Shown: positions 33,170-43,792 of the stretch, piece after piece
Layout: each line of letters opens with the position of its first letter
Numbering within the stretch: the first letter of the stretch is position 1
From: Pseudomonadota bacterium
GTDB taxonomy: Bacteria; Pseudomonadota; Gammaproteobacteria; Xanthomonadales; Xanthomonadaceae
DNA: 64,000 bases
NCBI GenBank assembly: GCA_018241125.1
Contig: JAFEEL010000007.1
Span: 124,001-188,000, forward strand
Reading direction: 5' to 3'
Notes under the pieces: model-generated
Database searches by the model: none
Seen by the model: the letters and a program-made list of their open reading frames with translations, nothing else
What the model was told of the DNA's origin: nothing
Position numbers and translations under genes: made by a program

Positions 33170-36100
33170 CGGCGATCTCCGCATCTGCGCCCCGTACCGG
33201 CAGGATCATCAGCCCTTCCAGCTCCAGCGCGTAGTGGCGCAGCTGGTTGGTGGCCGCTTGCCCGTCCGCGTATTGCTGCCGGTTGAAACCGCGGCCGCGC
33301 ATCAACGTGGCGGTGGCGGTGTCGTAGTTGCGTTCGCCGACGCTATCGTTGGGCCCGTCCTCGAACGCCTCCGTGGCCACTTTCCATGCGTCGGGCTTGG
33401 GCTTGGCAGACGAAGCATTCTTGTCGGGCGCGGTGGCATCAGGCTGGCACACGGCTTGGCTGGTGCGTGGAAAATACAACGGTGGTTGGCCGCCGGCTTG
33501 CCACCAGAGCGCGACGATCCGGCTCAGCCGCTCGCGCAGCACGGCGCACCCATCCGTTCGTTCGTCCCAGTGGCGCACGAAGTGTTCGTCCCACACCAAT
33601 AGATTGGCGAGCATCGGCAGATCGGCGCCGCCGGCCAGCACGGTCAAACGCACCGCCGGCGGATCGGGTGCTTCGGCGGTATGCAGACGCAACGCGGCCC
33701 ATTCGATGAACAGGCCGAGGCGGTCGCCGAAGTTCAACGCCTTGGCATCCTTCAGCGCGTCGGCGGGGTCGTCAGCAGCCGTTGGAAACGCGCGCAGCAG
33801 TTGCCAGCCCAGCCGACCGGGCAGCTCGAATACATGCTCAATCTGGCCTTGCAGACGCAGCGCCGTGGGCAAGTTTTTGTCTGCGGGCAACGCGATGTCG
33901 ACGGCGATCGTGCACCCGCGCGATGCCGCACATCCGTGCGATTTCACCGCATCCAGCAACGCCAGCACGCCGTTGGCTTCGCCTTGCCATGCGCTGCGGC
34001 CCAGTTCGCCGGGCGGCAGCAGACCGCCGAACTCGACCCATGCGGGCACTGCGGAGGGCTTCCAGCGCGGCTCGCCGTCGGCCGCGAACCCCAGCGGCAG
34101 CGCAGCATCGAAAAACACCTTGCGCGCCACGGTTTCCACCTTCGGCAACTGTGCATCCAGTGGCTCGTCGTCGGGCAGGGTGCCATCGTCCAGCACCGAA
34201 AAATCCATGCGCAGCCGTTGTTTCAGCAAATTTTGGGCGGGGTATTTCCAGAACTTGCGCAAGCTCGACAGCGACAGCGTGGCGGGCAGCGGATCGGGCG
34301 ACAGCTTGTCGCCGCCCACGAACGGTACTCGCGCCACGCTCGGGTCGCGGCGCAGCCGGGCGAATGCGTCCACGTATGAAAACAGCCCGGCATCCTTGCC
34401 ATCGAAATAGCTTGCGTCGAACGGTTGCAGCCGGTGTTGCACCCGCCACGGTCGCGGGGCCTTGGCATCGCCCGGGTCGATGGCGTGCGCCTGATCGAGC
34501 ACGCTGAGCAGCTCGGCCAGCGGCGCGGCCGGGTTGCGCGGCTTGCCGTCGCGCTCGCCTTGCCCGATGAAACTCAGGTGCAGGCGCTGGCGCGCGGACA
34601 TCACCGCTTCCAGGAACATCCAGCGGTCGTCGCTGCGGATGTCGCGATCGCCGATGCGGTGCAGGCGCGCCATCAAATCGATGCCGCCGTCGCTGCGCGC
34701 GCGCGGCAACTGGCCGTCGTCCAATCCGAGCACGCACACCATCGCGAACGGGATGCCGCGCTGCCTGACCATGCCGGCGAAGGTGACCGCGCCCATCAGG
34801 TAGCGTTGGCGTTCGGCTTCGGCATCCAGCTGGCTGTGCAGCAGTTCGCGCACCACCGAAAAATGCAGCGGCGCATCGACGCCGGCCGCGTGCGCTTCGC
34901 CGCCGATGCCGGCAATTATCTCGGTCAGCCGCTGGTTTGCGTTGCGCGCGGCCTTGTCGGTGCGGTCGATGCGCAGCAGGGCCTCGCAGCGTTCTTGCAG
35001 GCGGGTGCTCCACTGGCTGGCGGCAAGGGTTTGCGAGCTCAACTCGCGCCACCGTTGCAGTTCGCACAGCAGGCGGTCGAGCGCGCCCAGCGCGGCGGCG
35101 TCCGGGCCGCGCGCGCCGGCCAGCGGCAGCACCGTGCAGCCGTCGGGCAGGGTGAACGCCGGTGTTTGCATGGCATCGCCGGTATCGGCCAGCACGTAGC
35201 CGGCGAGCATCCGATCCAGCCCCCACGCCAACGTGTGCGTGGCGATGGCCGGCAGCCCCAACGCGTGGCGGTGGTTGGCATCCAGCCCCCACGCGGCGCG
35301 GCTTTCACGCAGCCAACCCGACAGCGCGTCGCGCGCGCCGTCCTCCAGCGCCAATGCGCGCGCAACTTCCGGCGCGGCCAGCAGATCGATGACCTCGTTG
35401 GCGGTGATGCGTGAGCTGCCGCTGTCGAGCAGGTTCGCGAAGGTGTTGAACAAGCCGTGGTTGGTGCGGAGCGGCACATCGGCCTGCTGCCACGGCAAGA
35501 TGCGCTCGCGAGGATCTGCGGGCGGGCCGAACACCGCCGGCAACAGTGGCGCATAGGCGGCGATGTCCGGGGCCACGACCACGATCTGCCCCGGTTGGAT
35601 GCCAGCGGCGATGGCGTCGAGCAGGGCGTCGCGCAACACTTCCAGCTCGCGCAGGCGGGTGTGGCAGGCATGCACGCGCAAGCTGGCATCTTCACGTTGC
35701 TCGTCGCCGCCGCGCAGCAATCCGACCTCGAGGCGGCGGATGCTTTCCTGCAGGCGCGACAGGCGGTCGCGCGGCTTCACATCGACAGCGTCCCGCGCGT
35801 GCCGGACATCACCCGTCACGTTCCACTGCGCCAGCAGTGCGTGGAAGTGTTGACCGAGACGTCCCCAGCGCGCCAGCAGCGGGTGTGCCTGCGCGTCGTC
35901 GAGCCAGTCGTCGTCGCCGGCCGCGTCGATGCGTGCCTGTTCGGCCAGATGCCATGCGCGCAGCGGCGCGTGGGCATCCGGCTTGTCGATGCCGATCCAG
36001 TATTCGCGGCATGGATCGGGCAGGTACATGAACACCGGCGCGTGCCGCGACCACGCGTGCAACACCTCCATCTCGCTCGGTGGCAGGTGGCTCAGGCCGA

Positions 36101-36794
36101 ATACGTGCAACCCCGGAAGCTCGAGATCGCCAGCGCGCAGATGCGTGCTCAAGCGGGCAGCGGTACGCGCACGGTGGTTGCCGGTGCGGCTGGAAACGTG
36201 CCGCCACAACGGCGCCAGCAGGCCGTTTTCGATGCGCGGCAGCGCGCCGTCTTCGATGTTGGCGGCGGCGAAGGCGAACTTGCCGTGTTCCCACGCGTCC
36301 AGCCAGTCGGGTCGGTAGGCCAGGTACTGGGCGTAAATCCGCGCCAAGCGCTCGGCCAACTGGAAACGGCGCCGCTCGGTGTCGGCCACCGCCGCATCGG
36401 CGGGCAGGTAATGGGCGATGCGTGCGACATCCAGCCCGGCGATGGCGGTGGGTTCGCGCAGCGCCGCGTCGATCACCCAACGAAGATTTTCGCTGCGCCA
36501 GCGCGGATCGGTCGTGCCGGCGGCACCGAGCAGGTCGCGCGCGACCTGCTCCAGCCATGCGCTTGGGAGCACGACATCGAGGTTGGCGACGATCCCGTCG
36601 GGGCCGGCAGTGCGCGCCAGTTCGGCGACCAGCCAGGATTTCATCGCGGCGTGGGCGGTGACCACGGTCTGCGCCGCCAGCACGTTGCCGGGCAGATCGG
36701 TTTGCAACTGCCGGGCCAGCTCCGGGACCAGCGCCTCAAGGCGGCTGGCGCGCAAGATCACGACGTGGCTGCGGGAGGCGTCCGAGATACCCAT
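33162..36794 (-). CDS. recC: Exodeoxyribonuclease V subunit gamma (RecC)
   Basis: A 1210-aa RecC, slightly longer than the E. coli protein. It has an inactivated SF1 helicase fold and recognises the Chi-type hotspot. Clear family segments are GLSHLPPSEMEVLHAWSRH, LEVLRDALLDAIA, IPFAMVCVLGLDDGQLPRA and HLSFIGQGERDGKPRNP. ATG 36794 is used; an in-frame start 10 codons upstream lacks support. It lies 71 bp downstream of fabI and heads the recCBD part of a likely long transcript. The hotspot sequence of this species cannot be deduced here. Confidence 0.95.
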   Translation of the reverse strand: MGISDASRSHVVILRASRLEALVPELARQLQTDLPGNVLAAQTVVTAHAAMKSWLVAELARTAGPDGIVANLDVVLPSAWLEQVARDLLGAAGTTDPRWRSENLRWVIDAALREPTAIAGLDVARIAHYLPADAAVADTERRRFQLAERLARIYAQYLAYRPDWLDAWEHGKFAFAAANIEDGALPRIENGLLAPLWRHVSSRTGNHRARTAARLSTHLRAGDLELPGLHVFGLSHLPPSEMEVLHAWSRHAPVFMYLPDPCREYWIGIDKPDAHAPLRAWHLAEQARIDAAGDDDWLDDAQAHPLLARWGRLGQHFHALLAQWNVTGDVRHARDAVDVKPRDRLSRLQESIRRLEVGLLRGGDEQREDASLRVHACHTRLRELEVLRDALLDAIAAGIQPGQIVVVAPDIAAYAPLLPAVFGPPADPRERILPWQQADVPLRTNHGLFNTFANLLDSGSSRITANEVIDLLAAPEVARALALEDGARDALSGWLRESRAAWGLDANHRHALGLPAIATHTLAWGLDRMLAGYVLADTGDAMQTPAFTLPDGCTVLPLAGARGPDAAALGALDRLLCELQRWRELSSQTLAASQWSTRLQERCEALLRIDRTDKAARNANQRLTEIIAGIGGEAHAAGVDAPLHFSVVRELLHSQLDAEAERQRYLMGAVTFAGMVRQRGIPFAMVCVLGLDDGQLPRARSDGGIDLMARLHRIGDRDIRSDDRWMFLEAVMSARQRLHLSFIGQGERDGKPRNPAAPLAELLSVLDQAHAIDPGDAKAPRPWRVQHRLQPFDASYFDGKDAGLFSYVDAFARLRRDPSVARVPFVGGDKLSPDPLPATLSLSSLRKFWKYPAQNLLKQRLRMDFSVLDDGTLPDDEPLDAQLPKVETVARKVFFDAALPLGFAADGEPRWKPSAVPAWVEFGGLLPPGELGRSAWQGEANGVLALLDAVKSHGCAASRGCTIAVDIALPADKNLPTALRLQGQIEHVFELPGRLGWQLLRAFPTAADDPADALKDAKALNFGDRLGLFIEWAALRLHTAEAPDPPAVRLTVLAGGADLPMLANLLVWDEHFVRHWDERTDGCAVLRERLSRIVALWWQAGGQPPLYFPRTSQAVCQPDATAPDKNASSAKPKPDAWKVATEAFEDGPNDSVGERNYDTATATLMRGRGFNRQQYADGQAATNQLRHYALELEGLMILPVRGADAEIADV

Positions 36795-36865
36795 CGCTGC
36801 GATCCTACCCCGCGCCAATCTCACGCGGTGAGATCCGGCGTCGCGTCGCTGTCACGACACAACCG

Positions 36866-37651
36866 TCACTCCATTCCGCTCATGCCCAGGATGTTGTAAC
36901 CGGCATCCACGAAGGTGACCTCGCCGGTGATGCCCGAGGCCAGGTCCGAACACAGGAAGGCCGCGGTGTTGCCGACTTCCTCAATGCTCACATTGCGCCG
37001 CAGCGGCGCGTTGTGGGCGGCGTAATCGAGCATCTTGCGGATGTTGCCCACACCGGCGGCGGCCAGGGTCTTGATCGGCCCGGCGGAGATCGCGTTCACG
37101 CGCGTGCCTTCGGGGCCAAGGTTGTAGGCCAGATAACGCACCGACGATTCCAGGCTGGCCTTGGCCAGACCCATCACGTTGTAGTTCACCAGCGCACGAT
37201 CGGCGCCGAGGTAGGTCAGCGTCAGCAGCGCACCGTTGCGGCCCTTCATCATGGGCCGCGCGGCCTTGGCCAGCGCCGGGAAGCTGTAGGCAGAAATGTC
37301 GTGGGCGATGCGGTAATTCTCGCGGGTCAAGCCATCGAGAAAATCGCCGGACAGCGCCTCGCCCGGTGCGAACCCGATCGAATGCACGAGGATGTCCAGC
37401 CCGTCCCAGTGCTTGCCCAGATCGACGAACAACTGCTCGATCTGCGCGTCGTTGCCCACGTCGCAGGGCAGCACGAGGCTCGATCCGAACTCGCGTGCGG
37501 CCTCTTCCACCCGCGGCTTGAGCTTGTCGTTGACGTAGGTGAACGCCAACTGCGCGCCCTGCCGGTGCATCGCCTGCGCGATGCCCCACGCGATCGAACG
37601 CTGATTGAGCACGCCGGTGATCAGTGCGCGCTTGCCGTCGAGAAAACCCAT
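36866..37651 (-). CDS. fabI: Enoyl-[acyl-carrier-protein] reductase (NADH), FabI
   Basis: A 261-aa short-chain dehydrogenase family enzyme that completes each elongation cycle by reducing enoyl-ACP. The cofactor site is [16 protein letters not shown]; the active-site Tyr/Lys pair lies around [24 protein letters not shown]; the C-terminus has [20 protein letters not shown]. FabI is the target of triclosan-type inhibitors; the usual FabI length and fold rule out FabV. It lies 58 bp downstream of mltD in a leftward set. Confidence 0.97.
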   Translation of the reverse strand: MGFLDGKRALITGVLNQRSIAWGIAQAMHRQGAQLAFTYVNDKLKPRVEEAAREFGSSLVLPCDVGNDAQIEQLFVDLGKHWDGLDILVHSIGFAPGEALSGDFLDGLTRENYRIAHDISAYSFPALAKAARPMMKGRNGALLTLTYLGADRALVNYNVMGLAKASLESSVRYLAYNLGPEGTRVNAISAGPIKTLAAAGVGNIRKMLDYAAHNAPLRRNVSIEEVGNTAAFLCSDLASGITGEVTFVDAGYNILGMSGME

Positions 37652-37709
37652 GTTGCCTCCGAAGAAAAATCCGCCGCAGCGGGAATCGCGTAGTTTGACC
37701 GCAGCCGCT

Positions 37710-39341
37710 TCAAGGTTCCAGCTTCAGCACCTGGTCGACTTCGAGCGTTGCATCGGCGGCGAGGTGGTTCCACGCGCGCAAGTTGTCCACGGTGAGGCCG
37801 AAGCGCTGGGCGATACTCTGCAGCGAATCCCCCATTTGCACCTTGTAAGTGCGCGACGCCTGCGCGGGGATGGGGCCTTGCGCCGCCGCCATCGGCGACG
37901 GGGCGGCGGTTGGCGCCGGCGTGTTGCTTGCCGGTGGCGCGGGCGCACGGAACGTGCCGGGCGCAGTCGGTGAGGGCGTCGCGGTCGGTGAGGGCGGCGT
38001 GCCGGGCGGCCGATCGGCGGGATGGACCGATGCCGCAGGCGCTGCGTCGGCTGGCGCGGCGGTACGGGTATCGATCGGGTGTGCAATCGCCGCGGTCGGC
38101 GCATCGCTTGCAGGGGAGCGCAAGGCCGGCTGGGTAGGTGTGGGCGGCCCGATGGCAGCCGCTGGCGGGCTCGCGGTCACACCGGCTACCGGGCCGGTGT
38201 GGGTAGTCGGCGCCGGTGTTGGTACGGCAGCGCTTGCCGGTGATGCGGGGCTGGCGACGGGCGCGGCAGGTTGCGCGGACGCCACGCTCGCCCACCGCGG
38301 CCGGGTGCTGGCCGGAACCAGCAAATCGCGCGGTGCGTCGGGGCCGATGCGGCCGTAGCGATAGCCGCCGTTGAAGGATTTCAGTTCATCTGCATCGGTG
38401 CCCAGTCGCTGCGCCAGATCGTCGATCGAGTCGATGCCCGGCGGCACCGTGTAGCGCACCCAATGGGTGACCGGAACGGTGGGGTCGATGGGGATGCCTT
38501 GCCGCTCGGGTTGGTCGAGCATGCAGATCAACGCGCGCATCTTGGAAACGTATTCGTAGGTAGCGAACGCCAGCCCTCCGGGGCGGCGATAGCGCACGAT
38601 ACTGCCGGCGCCGCGCGCGGCCAGTTCGCCCGGTGTCATGGTCTTGGCGAGGCGGAACTCGCCGGAGTTGTAGGCCATGCCCACCAAGCGCCAGTCGTGG
38701 AACATGCTGTCGAGCATGCCCAGATAACTCATCGCCGCGTCGGTGGAGTCGAGCATCGACATGCGACCGTCGTAATCGGAACTGACCACCGCACCGTTGT
38801 TGCGCGCGGTCTGCGCAAGGAACTGCCACATGCCGGCGGCGCCGGCGAAGCTGCGCACATCCAGCCGGTACCAGCTTTCCACGATCGGGATGGTGGCGAA
38901 CTCTGCGGGCAGGTGGTGCGCCTCCAGCGCATCGAGCACCACCAGCATGCGTGGCAGGGTTTCCTGGATCTGGCTGGCGAAGTGGCGCGGGTAGCCGGCG
39001 TATTTGTGCCGCCAGCGGGTGTTGTTGGGCCCGACGATGCAGGTCGGGTGGCTCAGGCGCGCGCGCAAGCGATCGAGCACTTGTCCGGCGGTGAGCACGT
39101 CGCCTTCGATCGGCAACGGGGCGTTCGACGGGGCCGTCAGTGGGCCGCGGTCTTCCGGCGCCAGATCGGAGATCACGATCGGCGGGCCTTCCGGCAGCGG
39201 CACCGGCACCGACACCGCCCCTTGCTCGCTGGGACGGGTGTTCTGCACCGGCTCACAGCCGGCCAACAGGACAATGCCGAGCGTCAGACATACCGCTGGC
39301 AGCAGCGCCGTGCGTCGAGATTTGCAGTTCGCGTCAGTCAT
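37710..39341 (-). CDS. mltD: Membrane-bound lytic murein transglycosylase D with one LysM domain
   Basis: A 543-aa lipoprotein: lipobox LLAGC (Cys29), an SLT family 1E catalytic domain (Glu in [47 protein letters not shown]), a low-complexity Ala/Pro/Thr linker of about 150 residues (355-495), and a single C-terminal LysM ([18 protein letters not shown]). It cleaves peptidoglycan from the outer membrane side. E. coli MltD carries two LysM modules; this has one plus the long linker. The start overlaps the gloB stop by 4 bp, matching the conserved gloB-mltD adjacency. Confidence 0.95.
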   Translation of the reverse strand: MTDANCKSRRTALLPAVCLTLGIVLLAGCEPVQNTRPSEQGAVSVPVPLPEGPPIVISDLAPEDRGPLTAPSNAPLPIEGDVLTAGQVLDRLRARLSHPTCIVGPNNTRWRHKYAGYPRHFASQIQETLPRMLVVLDALEAHHLPAEFATIPIVESWYRLDVRSFAGAAGMWQFLAQTARNNGAVVSSDYDGRMSMLDSTDAAMSYLGMLDSMFHDWRLVGMAYNSGEFRLAKTMTPGELAARGAGSIVRYRRPGGLAFATYEYVSKMRALICMLDQPERQGIPIDPTVPVTHWVRYTVPPGIDSIDDLAQRLGTDADELKSFNGGYRYGRIGPDAPRDLLVPASTRPRWASVASAQPAAPVASPASPASAAVPTPAPTTHTGPVAGVTASPPAAAIGPPTPTQPALRSPASDAPTAAIAHPIDTRTAAPADAAPAASVHPADRPPGTPPSPTATPSPTAPGTFRAPAPPASNTPAPTAAPSPMAAAQGPIPAQASRTYKVQMGDSLQSIAQRFGLTVDNLRAWNHLAADATLEVDQVLKLEP

Positions 39342-40126
39342 GGCTGAAATCCATCCTTCCACTGTCGAAGCGCTGCGAAAATATCCACTCGCTCGGGCAC
39401 GAGTTTGCCGACGTGGCGTTCGACCGCGGCGCGCACCGCCGGGGTGTCCACGCGCAGGAACGGGTTGCAGGCCAGTTCACCGGAAATCGTCGCAGGCAAA
39501 GTGGGCTGGCCGCGCTCGCGCAGGGCTTGCGCCTGTGCGATTCGCGCGTGCAACGGGACGTTGTGCGGATCGACCACCGCGGCGAACGCCGCGTTGCTCA
39601 GGGTGTATTCGTGGCCGCAACACACCCGCGTGTCTGCGGGCAGGCTGGCGAGCTTGTCCAGCGAGGCCAGCATCTGTGTCGGCGTGCCTTCGAACAAGCG
39701 TCCGCAGCCCAGACTGAACAGGGTGTCGCCGCAGAACACGATCCCGCTCTCGCCGCCCGTGGCCGGTGCGTGAAAGGCGACGTGGCTGCGGGTGTGGCCA
39801 TGCACTTCCAAGGCCGTGAATTGCAGGTTCAGCTCCGGAACGGCGAACACATCGCCCTCACCGACGCGGTGGGTGGCGCAGGCGATGCGCGGATCGACCG
39901 GTGCGTAACAGGGAATGTCAAAGCGTTCCAGCAGCGGCGCCGCGCCATCGATGTGGTCGGGATGATGGTGGGTGAGCAGGATCGCGACCGGCTGCAAGCC
40001 CGCATCCACGGCCGCCAGCACCGGCCCGGCCTGGCTTGGATCGACGACGATCGCGCGCCCGTCCTCCGCGGACAGTGTCCAGATGTAGTTGTCGGTCAGG
40101 GCGGGCAGGGCGCGTAGTGTCATCAT
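39338..40126 (-). CDS. gloB: Hydroxyacylglutathione hydrolase (glyoxalase II)
   Basis: A 262-aa metallo-beta-lactamase-fold enzyme that hydrolyses S-lactoylglutathione to lactate and glutathione, the second step of methylglyoxal detoxification. The binuclear metal site is THHHPDHIDG, with downstream ligands HGHTRSHVAF, CGDTLFSLGCG and CCGHEYTLSNA. The start is the tandem ATG-ATG at 40126/40123. It diverges from yafS with 46 bp between starts and overlaps mltD. Confidence 0.96.
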   Translation of the reverse strand: MMTLRALPALTDNYIWTLSAEDGRAIVVDPSQAGPVLAAVDAGLQPVAILLTHHHPDHIDGAAPLLERFDIPCYAPVDPRIACATHRVGEGDVFAVPELNLQFTALEVHGHTRSHVAFHAPATGGESGIVFCGDTLFSLGCGRLFEGTPTQMLASLDKLASLPADTRVCCGHEYTLSNAAFAAVVDPHNVPLHARIAQAQALRERGQPTLPATISGELACNPFLRVDTPAVRAAVERHVGKLVPERVDIFAALRQWKDGFQP

Positions 40127-40172
40127 CGGCAAGCAGGTGACCGCGGCGGGCGAATCCCGCAAAATCCACACC

Positions 40173-40922
40173 ATGCCCGCAGCCGACTCTCCGCGTCAAC
40201 CCGCCGCCCCGGCCGCCTCGCCGCTGGGTGGCGAGCCGATGCGTGGCCTGTTGCGCCGGGCATGGTGCGATGTGGCTGGCGACGTGGCGCGTTGCAGCGG
40301 GCGCTACGGGTTGTTGCTGGCCCCGTTTGCGGATGCGGCGTTCGCCTTGCCCGCCCCGAACCTGCACACCTGCATTCGCCTGCAGCGCGATGGCACGCGA
40401 TGGCGCGGCGAGTTGGCGTGTGACGAGGTCGCCTTGCCGCTGGCGGATGGTTGTCTGGCGCTGGCTTTCCTCGGCTGCGCGCTGGAGACGGCCGGTGACC
40501 CCACCGGGCTGGCTGCGGAGTGCGCACGCGTACTCGAACCGGAGGGCACGCTGCTGGTGCTGGGGCTGAATCCGCTGAGCCCGGCGCGCCTGCGCTGGAT
40601 GTTCACTGGGCTGCGGGCGTGGTCACCGGACGCCACCGCCACCATGCTGTCCGGGCTGGGCATGGACGTGCTGGGCTGGCGCTATCTCGGAGCACGCTGG
40701 TCGGGTGCGGTCGACAGCGCCCGCATCGATGTCGCCGGCGTCCGCATGCACGGCTCGCCCTTGCGCAGCGCCTACCTGCTGGAAGCGCGCCGGCGCGATC
40801 CGGGATTGACGCCATTGCGCCTGTCTCCGACCCGCATCCCGATCGGCGGTGGTGCGCCGGCCGGCTCGGCGCGCGTGCGATCGGCACGGATTCGTTCGTC
40901 CGCAGCGCGCCCCATTCGATGA
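40173..40922 (+). CDS. YafS-like putative methyltransferase
   Basis: A 249-aa protein placed between gloB and rnhA, as yafS is in E. coli. It retains the second half of a class I SAM methyltransferase fold ([20 protein letters not shown], then [21 protein letters not shown]) and a basic C-terminal tail ([23 protein letters not shown]). A glycine-rich SAM-binding motif I is not evident at the expected place, so catalysis is uncertain. Start at ATG 40173; its TGA overlaps the rnhA ATG (ATGA). Confidence 0.82.
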   Translation: MPAADSPRQPAAPAASPLGGEPMRGLLRRAWCDVAGDVARCSGRYGLLLAPFADAAFALPAPNLHTCIRLQRDGTRWRGELACDEVALPLADGCLALAFLGCALETAGDPTGLAAECARVLEPEGTLLVLGLNPLSPARLRWMFTGLRAWSPDATATMLSGLGMDVLGWRYLGARWSGAVDSARIDVAGVRMHGSPLRSAYLLEARRRDPGLTPLRLSPTRIPIGGGAPAGSARVRSARIRSSAARPIR

Positions 40923-41383
40923 CAATGGAAACCAAATCCGTGGAAATCCACACCGATGGCGCCTGCCTGGGCAACCCCGGGCCGGGCGGTTGGGCGGCCC
41001 TGCTGCGCTTTGCCGGGCGCGAAAAGGAACTGGCCGGCGGCGAGCCGGCGACCACCAACAACCGGATGGAACTGATGGCCGCGATTGCCGGACTCGAAGC
41101 GCTCAGGGAGCCGTGCGAGGTCGCCTTGCACACGGATTCGAAATACGTGCAGCAGGGCATTACCGAATGGTTGCCGGGCTGGATGCGGCGCGGCTGGAAA
41201 ACCAGCGGTGGCGAGCCGGTCAAGAACCAGGACCTGTGGCAGCGCCTGCACGCCGCCAGCTCCCGCCATCGCGTGCGCTGGCTGTGGGTCAAGGGCCACG
41301 CCGGGCACCCGGACAACGAGCGCGTCGACGCGCTGGCGCGCGCGCAGGCGCAAGCCCAGCGCGCAACCGGGGTGTCGGCATGA
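40919..41383 (+). CDS. rnhA: Ribonuclease HI
   Basis: A 154-aa RNase HI, normal length, that degrades the RNA strand of RNA-DNA hybrids. Catalytic acidic residues lie in [18 protein letters not shown] (Asp), [16 protein letters not shown] (Glu), [12 protein letters not shown] (Asp) and [12 protein letters not shown] (Asp). ATG 40919 overlaps the yafS stop; ATG 40925 is also possible. Its stop overlaps dnaQ by 4 bp. In E. coli rnhA and dnaQ are divergent; here they are co-directional and coupled. Confidence 0.97.
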   Translation: MTMETKSVEIHTDGACLGNPGPGGWAALLRFAGREKELAGGEPATTNNRMELMAAIAGLEALREPCEVALHTDSKYVQQGITEWLPGWMRRGWKTSGGEPVKNQDLWQRLHAASSRHRVRWLWVKGHAGHPDNERVDALARAQAQAQRATGVSA

Positions 41384-42090
41384 CCCGGCAGGTGGTGCTC
41401 GACACCGAAACCACCGGGCTGGAGTGGAAGAAGGGCAACCGCATCGTCGAGATCGGCTGCATCGAGTTGCTGCAGCGTCAGCCGAGCGGACGCCAGTTCC
41501 ACCGTTACCTCAATCCCGACCGCGAGATGGAACCCGGTGCGGTGCAAGTCACCGGCTTGACCACCGAATTCCTTGCCGACAAGCCGCGGTTTGCGCAGGT
41601 CGCCGAGGAGTTGCTGGCGTTCATCGACGGTGCCGAGCTGATCATCCACAACGCCGCGTTCGACGTTGGCTTCCTCGATCACGAACTGGGCTTGCTGGCG
41701 GCCGGACATGCGCGCATTGGTGAGCGCTGTGCGGTACTGGACACGCTGGTATTGGCGCGCGAACGCTTTCCGGGGCAACGCAACAGCCTCGATGCGCTGT
41801 GTCAGCGTCTGCAAGTCGACAACTCCGGGCGCACGGTACACGGCGCTCTGCTGGACGCCGAGCTGCTGGCGGACGTGTATTTGCGCATGACCGCCGGACA
41901 GGGCGATCTCGGGCTTGAAATTGCCTCGCCGCAAGCCACACGCGCCAGCGCCGCCATCGCGCAGGCTGTGCATCCGCGCCGTGTGCTACGCGCCAATACT
42001 CAGGAGCTGGCGCACCATCACGAGCGCCTGGCGCGAATCGGCAAGGCCAGCGGCGGCAACACCCTGTGGGCGGAAGACGCGGTCGGTTGA
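41380..42090 (+). CDS. dnaQ: DNA polymerase III epsilon subunit (proofreading exonuclease)
   Basis: A 236-aa DEDDh 3'-5' exonuclease. Exo I is [20 protein letters not shown], Exo II is [15 protein letters not shown] and Exo III is [17 protein letters not shown] with the catalytic His. The ~55-residue C-terminal tail would contact the alpha subunit; a standard beta-clamp motif of the QLSLPL type between exonuclease and tail is not obvious by eye. It follows rnhA with a 4-bp overlap. Confidence 0.97.
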   Translation: MTRQVVLDTETTGLEWKKGNRIVEIGCIELLQRQPSGRQFHRYLNPDREMEPGAVQVTGLTTEFLADKPRFAQVAEELLAFIDGAELIIHNAAFDVGFLDHELGLLAAGHARIGERCAVLDTLVLARERFPGQRNSLDALCQRLQVDNSGRTVHGALLDAELLADVYLRMTAGQGDLGLEIASPQATRASAAIAQAVHPRRVLRANTQELAHHHERLARIGKASGGNTLWAEDAVG

Positions 42091-42209
42091 GACCGTGCGG
42101 TCGCGTTCGCGCGGCAATTTCGGCATCATTGGCATGTGCGCTGTGCCGCAGGTCGCGACCCCGACAGGGATCGCGTCGCGTTGCATCGGTGGGTCAACGG
42201 GGGCTTAGC

Positions 42210-43736
42210 GTGAGTTCATCGTCCACAGTCCTGCTGCAGTCGGTCGATATCGCCATTCCCGGCTACAAGATCATGCGCCCGATCGGTGAGGGCGGCATGG
42301 CCTCGGTGTTCCTCGCCGTACAGGTGTCGCTGGATCGCGAGGTGGCGCTGAAGGTGATGGCGCCGGCGCTGGCAGCCAACTCCGAGTTCACCGAGCGCTT
42401 CCTGAAGGAAGGGCGGATCACCGCCAAGCTGCAGCATCCCAACCTGGTGACGGTGTACGACATCGGCACCCACGCCGGGATTTACTACCTTGCCGCCGAA
42501 TACATCCCGGACGGCACGCTCAAGGAGCGTATCGCCGAAGGCGGACTGTCGGTTGGCGAGATCCTCGACATCATGGTGGAGATGGCGCGCGGGCTGGATT
42601 TCGCGCACCAGAAGGGCTTCGTGCACCGTGACGTGAAGCCCGGCAACATCCTGTTCCGCAAGGACGGCACCGCGGTGCTGGCCGACTTCGGCATCGCCAA
42701 GGCGATGGATTCGAGCTCCAGTTCGACCGTCGCCGGCGCCTCCATCGGCACCCCCGACTACATGAGCCCCGAGCAGGCGCGCGCCGAGCCGGTGGATGGG
42801 CGTTCGGATTTGTACAGCCTGGGCACCATGCTGTACGAAATGCTCACCGGCGCGCCGCCCTATCAGGCCGCCGATCCGTTCACCGTGGCGCTGATGCACG
42901 TCACCCAGCCGGTGCCCACGTTGCCGCCACAGTTTGCGTGGCTGCAGCCGCTGATCGATCGGACGATGGCCAAGAACCCGGCCGAGCGCGTGCAGACGGG
43001 TGCCTTGCTGGCCGAAGAAATCCACAAGATGCTTGCCAGCGCGCCGGAAGGGGCGGTGGCGCTGAGCAAGGTCGCATCCAAGGGTCAGGCGCGGATCAGC
43101 CCGACCCAGCAGGGGCGCGGGGCGACCGCGCAACGTACCCGCGTGGTCAACCGCGAGGCGAGCCTGCCGGGATGGTTGTGGCCGGCGGTCGGCGCGGTGG
43201 TAGTCGCCCTCGGGATCGGCCTGTATTTCGTCTTCCGCACGCCCAGCCAGCCGCCGCTGGCACAGGTACTCACCACGACCCTCGGGTCGCCGGCGAGCCT
43301 GCCGAGCACCCTCCCGTCCGACGCCGCCAGCACGCCGGTCGACAGCAGCGTCGTGCAGCCCAAGACCATCGAACAGCAGTACGGCGGCGACATATCTGCG
43401 ATGCTGGGCCAAGCCGATGCCTGGAAGGTGCACGGCATCACCAGTCAGGAAGACCTCGGGCGCAATCTGGTCGGGCCGGAAGGGGCCAACGCCAGCGAGC
43501 TGTATCACAAGGTGTTGAGCCTGCAACCGGCCAACGTGGCGGCAAAGCAGGGGTTGCAGGACATCGCCGCGTTTTTTCTGAGCTTTGCGCAGCGCGCTTG
43601 TGACAAGCAGTTGTACGATCCTTGCAAGACCAACGCTGAAAACGGCTTGAAGGCAGACCCTGACAACGCCAAGCTCAAGGCGCTGGCGAAATACGCCGAC
43701 GACCAAGCGCGCGGCATCACCTCGGGCAGCCAGTAA
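42210..43736 (+). CDS. Transmembrane serine/threonine protein kinase
   Basis: A 508-aa PknB-type kinase: glycine-rich loop IGEGGMASVFLA, Lys48 (VALKVM), catalytic HRDVKPGN (Asp141), DFG at Asp159, SIGTPDYMSPEQA activation segment, kinase core to about residue 280. One transmembrane helix (WLWPAVGAVVVALGIGLYFVF, ~330-350) is followed by a ~150-residue periplasmic region with a helical C-terminal part resembling TPR-like repeats. GTG 42210 follows GGGGG. A PP2C phosphatase gene is convergent immediately downstream, so the two probably form an opposed phosphorylation pair. Substrates are unknown; FHA proteins are typical readers. Confidence 0.93.
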   Translation: MSSSSTVLLQSVDIAIPGYKIMRPIGEGGMASVFLAVQVSLDREVALKVMAPALAANSEFTERFLKEGRITAKLQHPNLVTVYDIGTHAGIYYLAAEYIPDGTLKERIAEGGLSVGEILDIMVEMARGLDFAHQKGFVHRDVKPGNILFRKDGTAVLADFGIAKAMDSSSSSTVAGASIGTPDYMSPEQARAEPVDGRSDLYSLGTMLYEMLTGAPPYQAADPFTVALMHVTQPVPTLPPQFAWLQPLIDRTMAKNPAERVQTGALLAEEIHKMLASAPEGAVALSKVASKGQARISPTQQGRGATAQRTRVVNREASLPGWLWPAVGAVVVALGIGLYFVFRTPSQPPLAQVLTTTLGSPASLPSTLPSDAASTPVDSSVVQPKTIEQQYGGDISAMLGQADAWKVHGITSQEDLGRNLVGPEGANASELYHKVLSLQPANVAAKQGLQDIAAFFLSFAQRACDKQLYDPCKTNAENGLKADPDNAKLKALAKYADDQARGITSGSQ

Positions 43737-43792
43737 CGCCGAGAACTGCCTTGCCGGGTGTTCGCGAGCGCAGCCTCGGTGGCCGCCGATTC

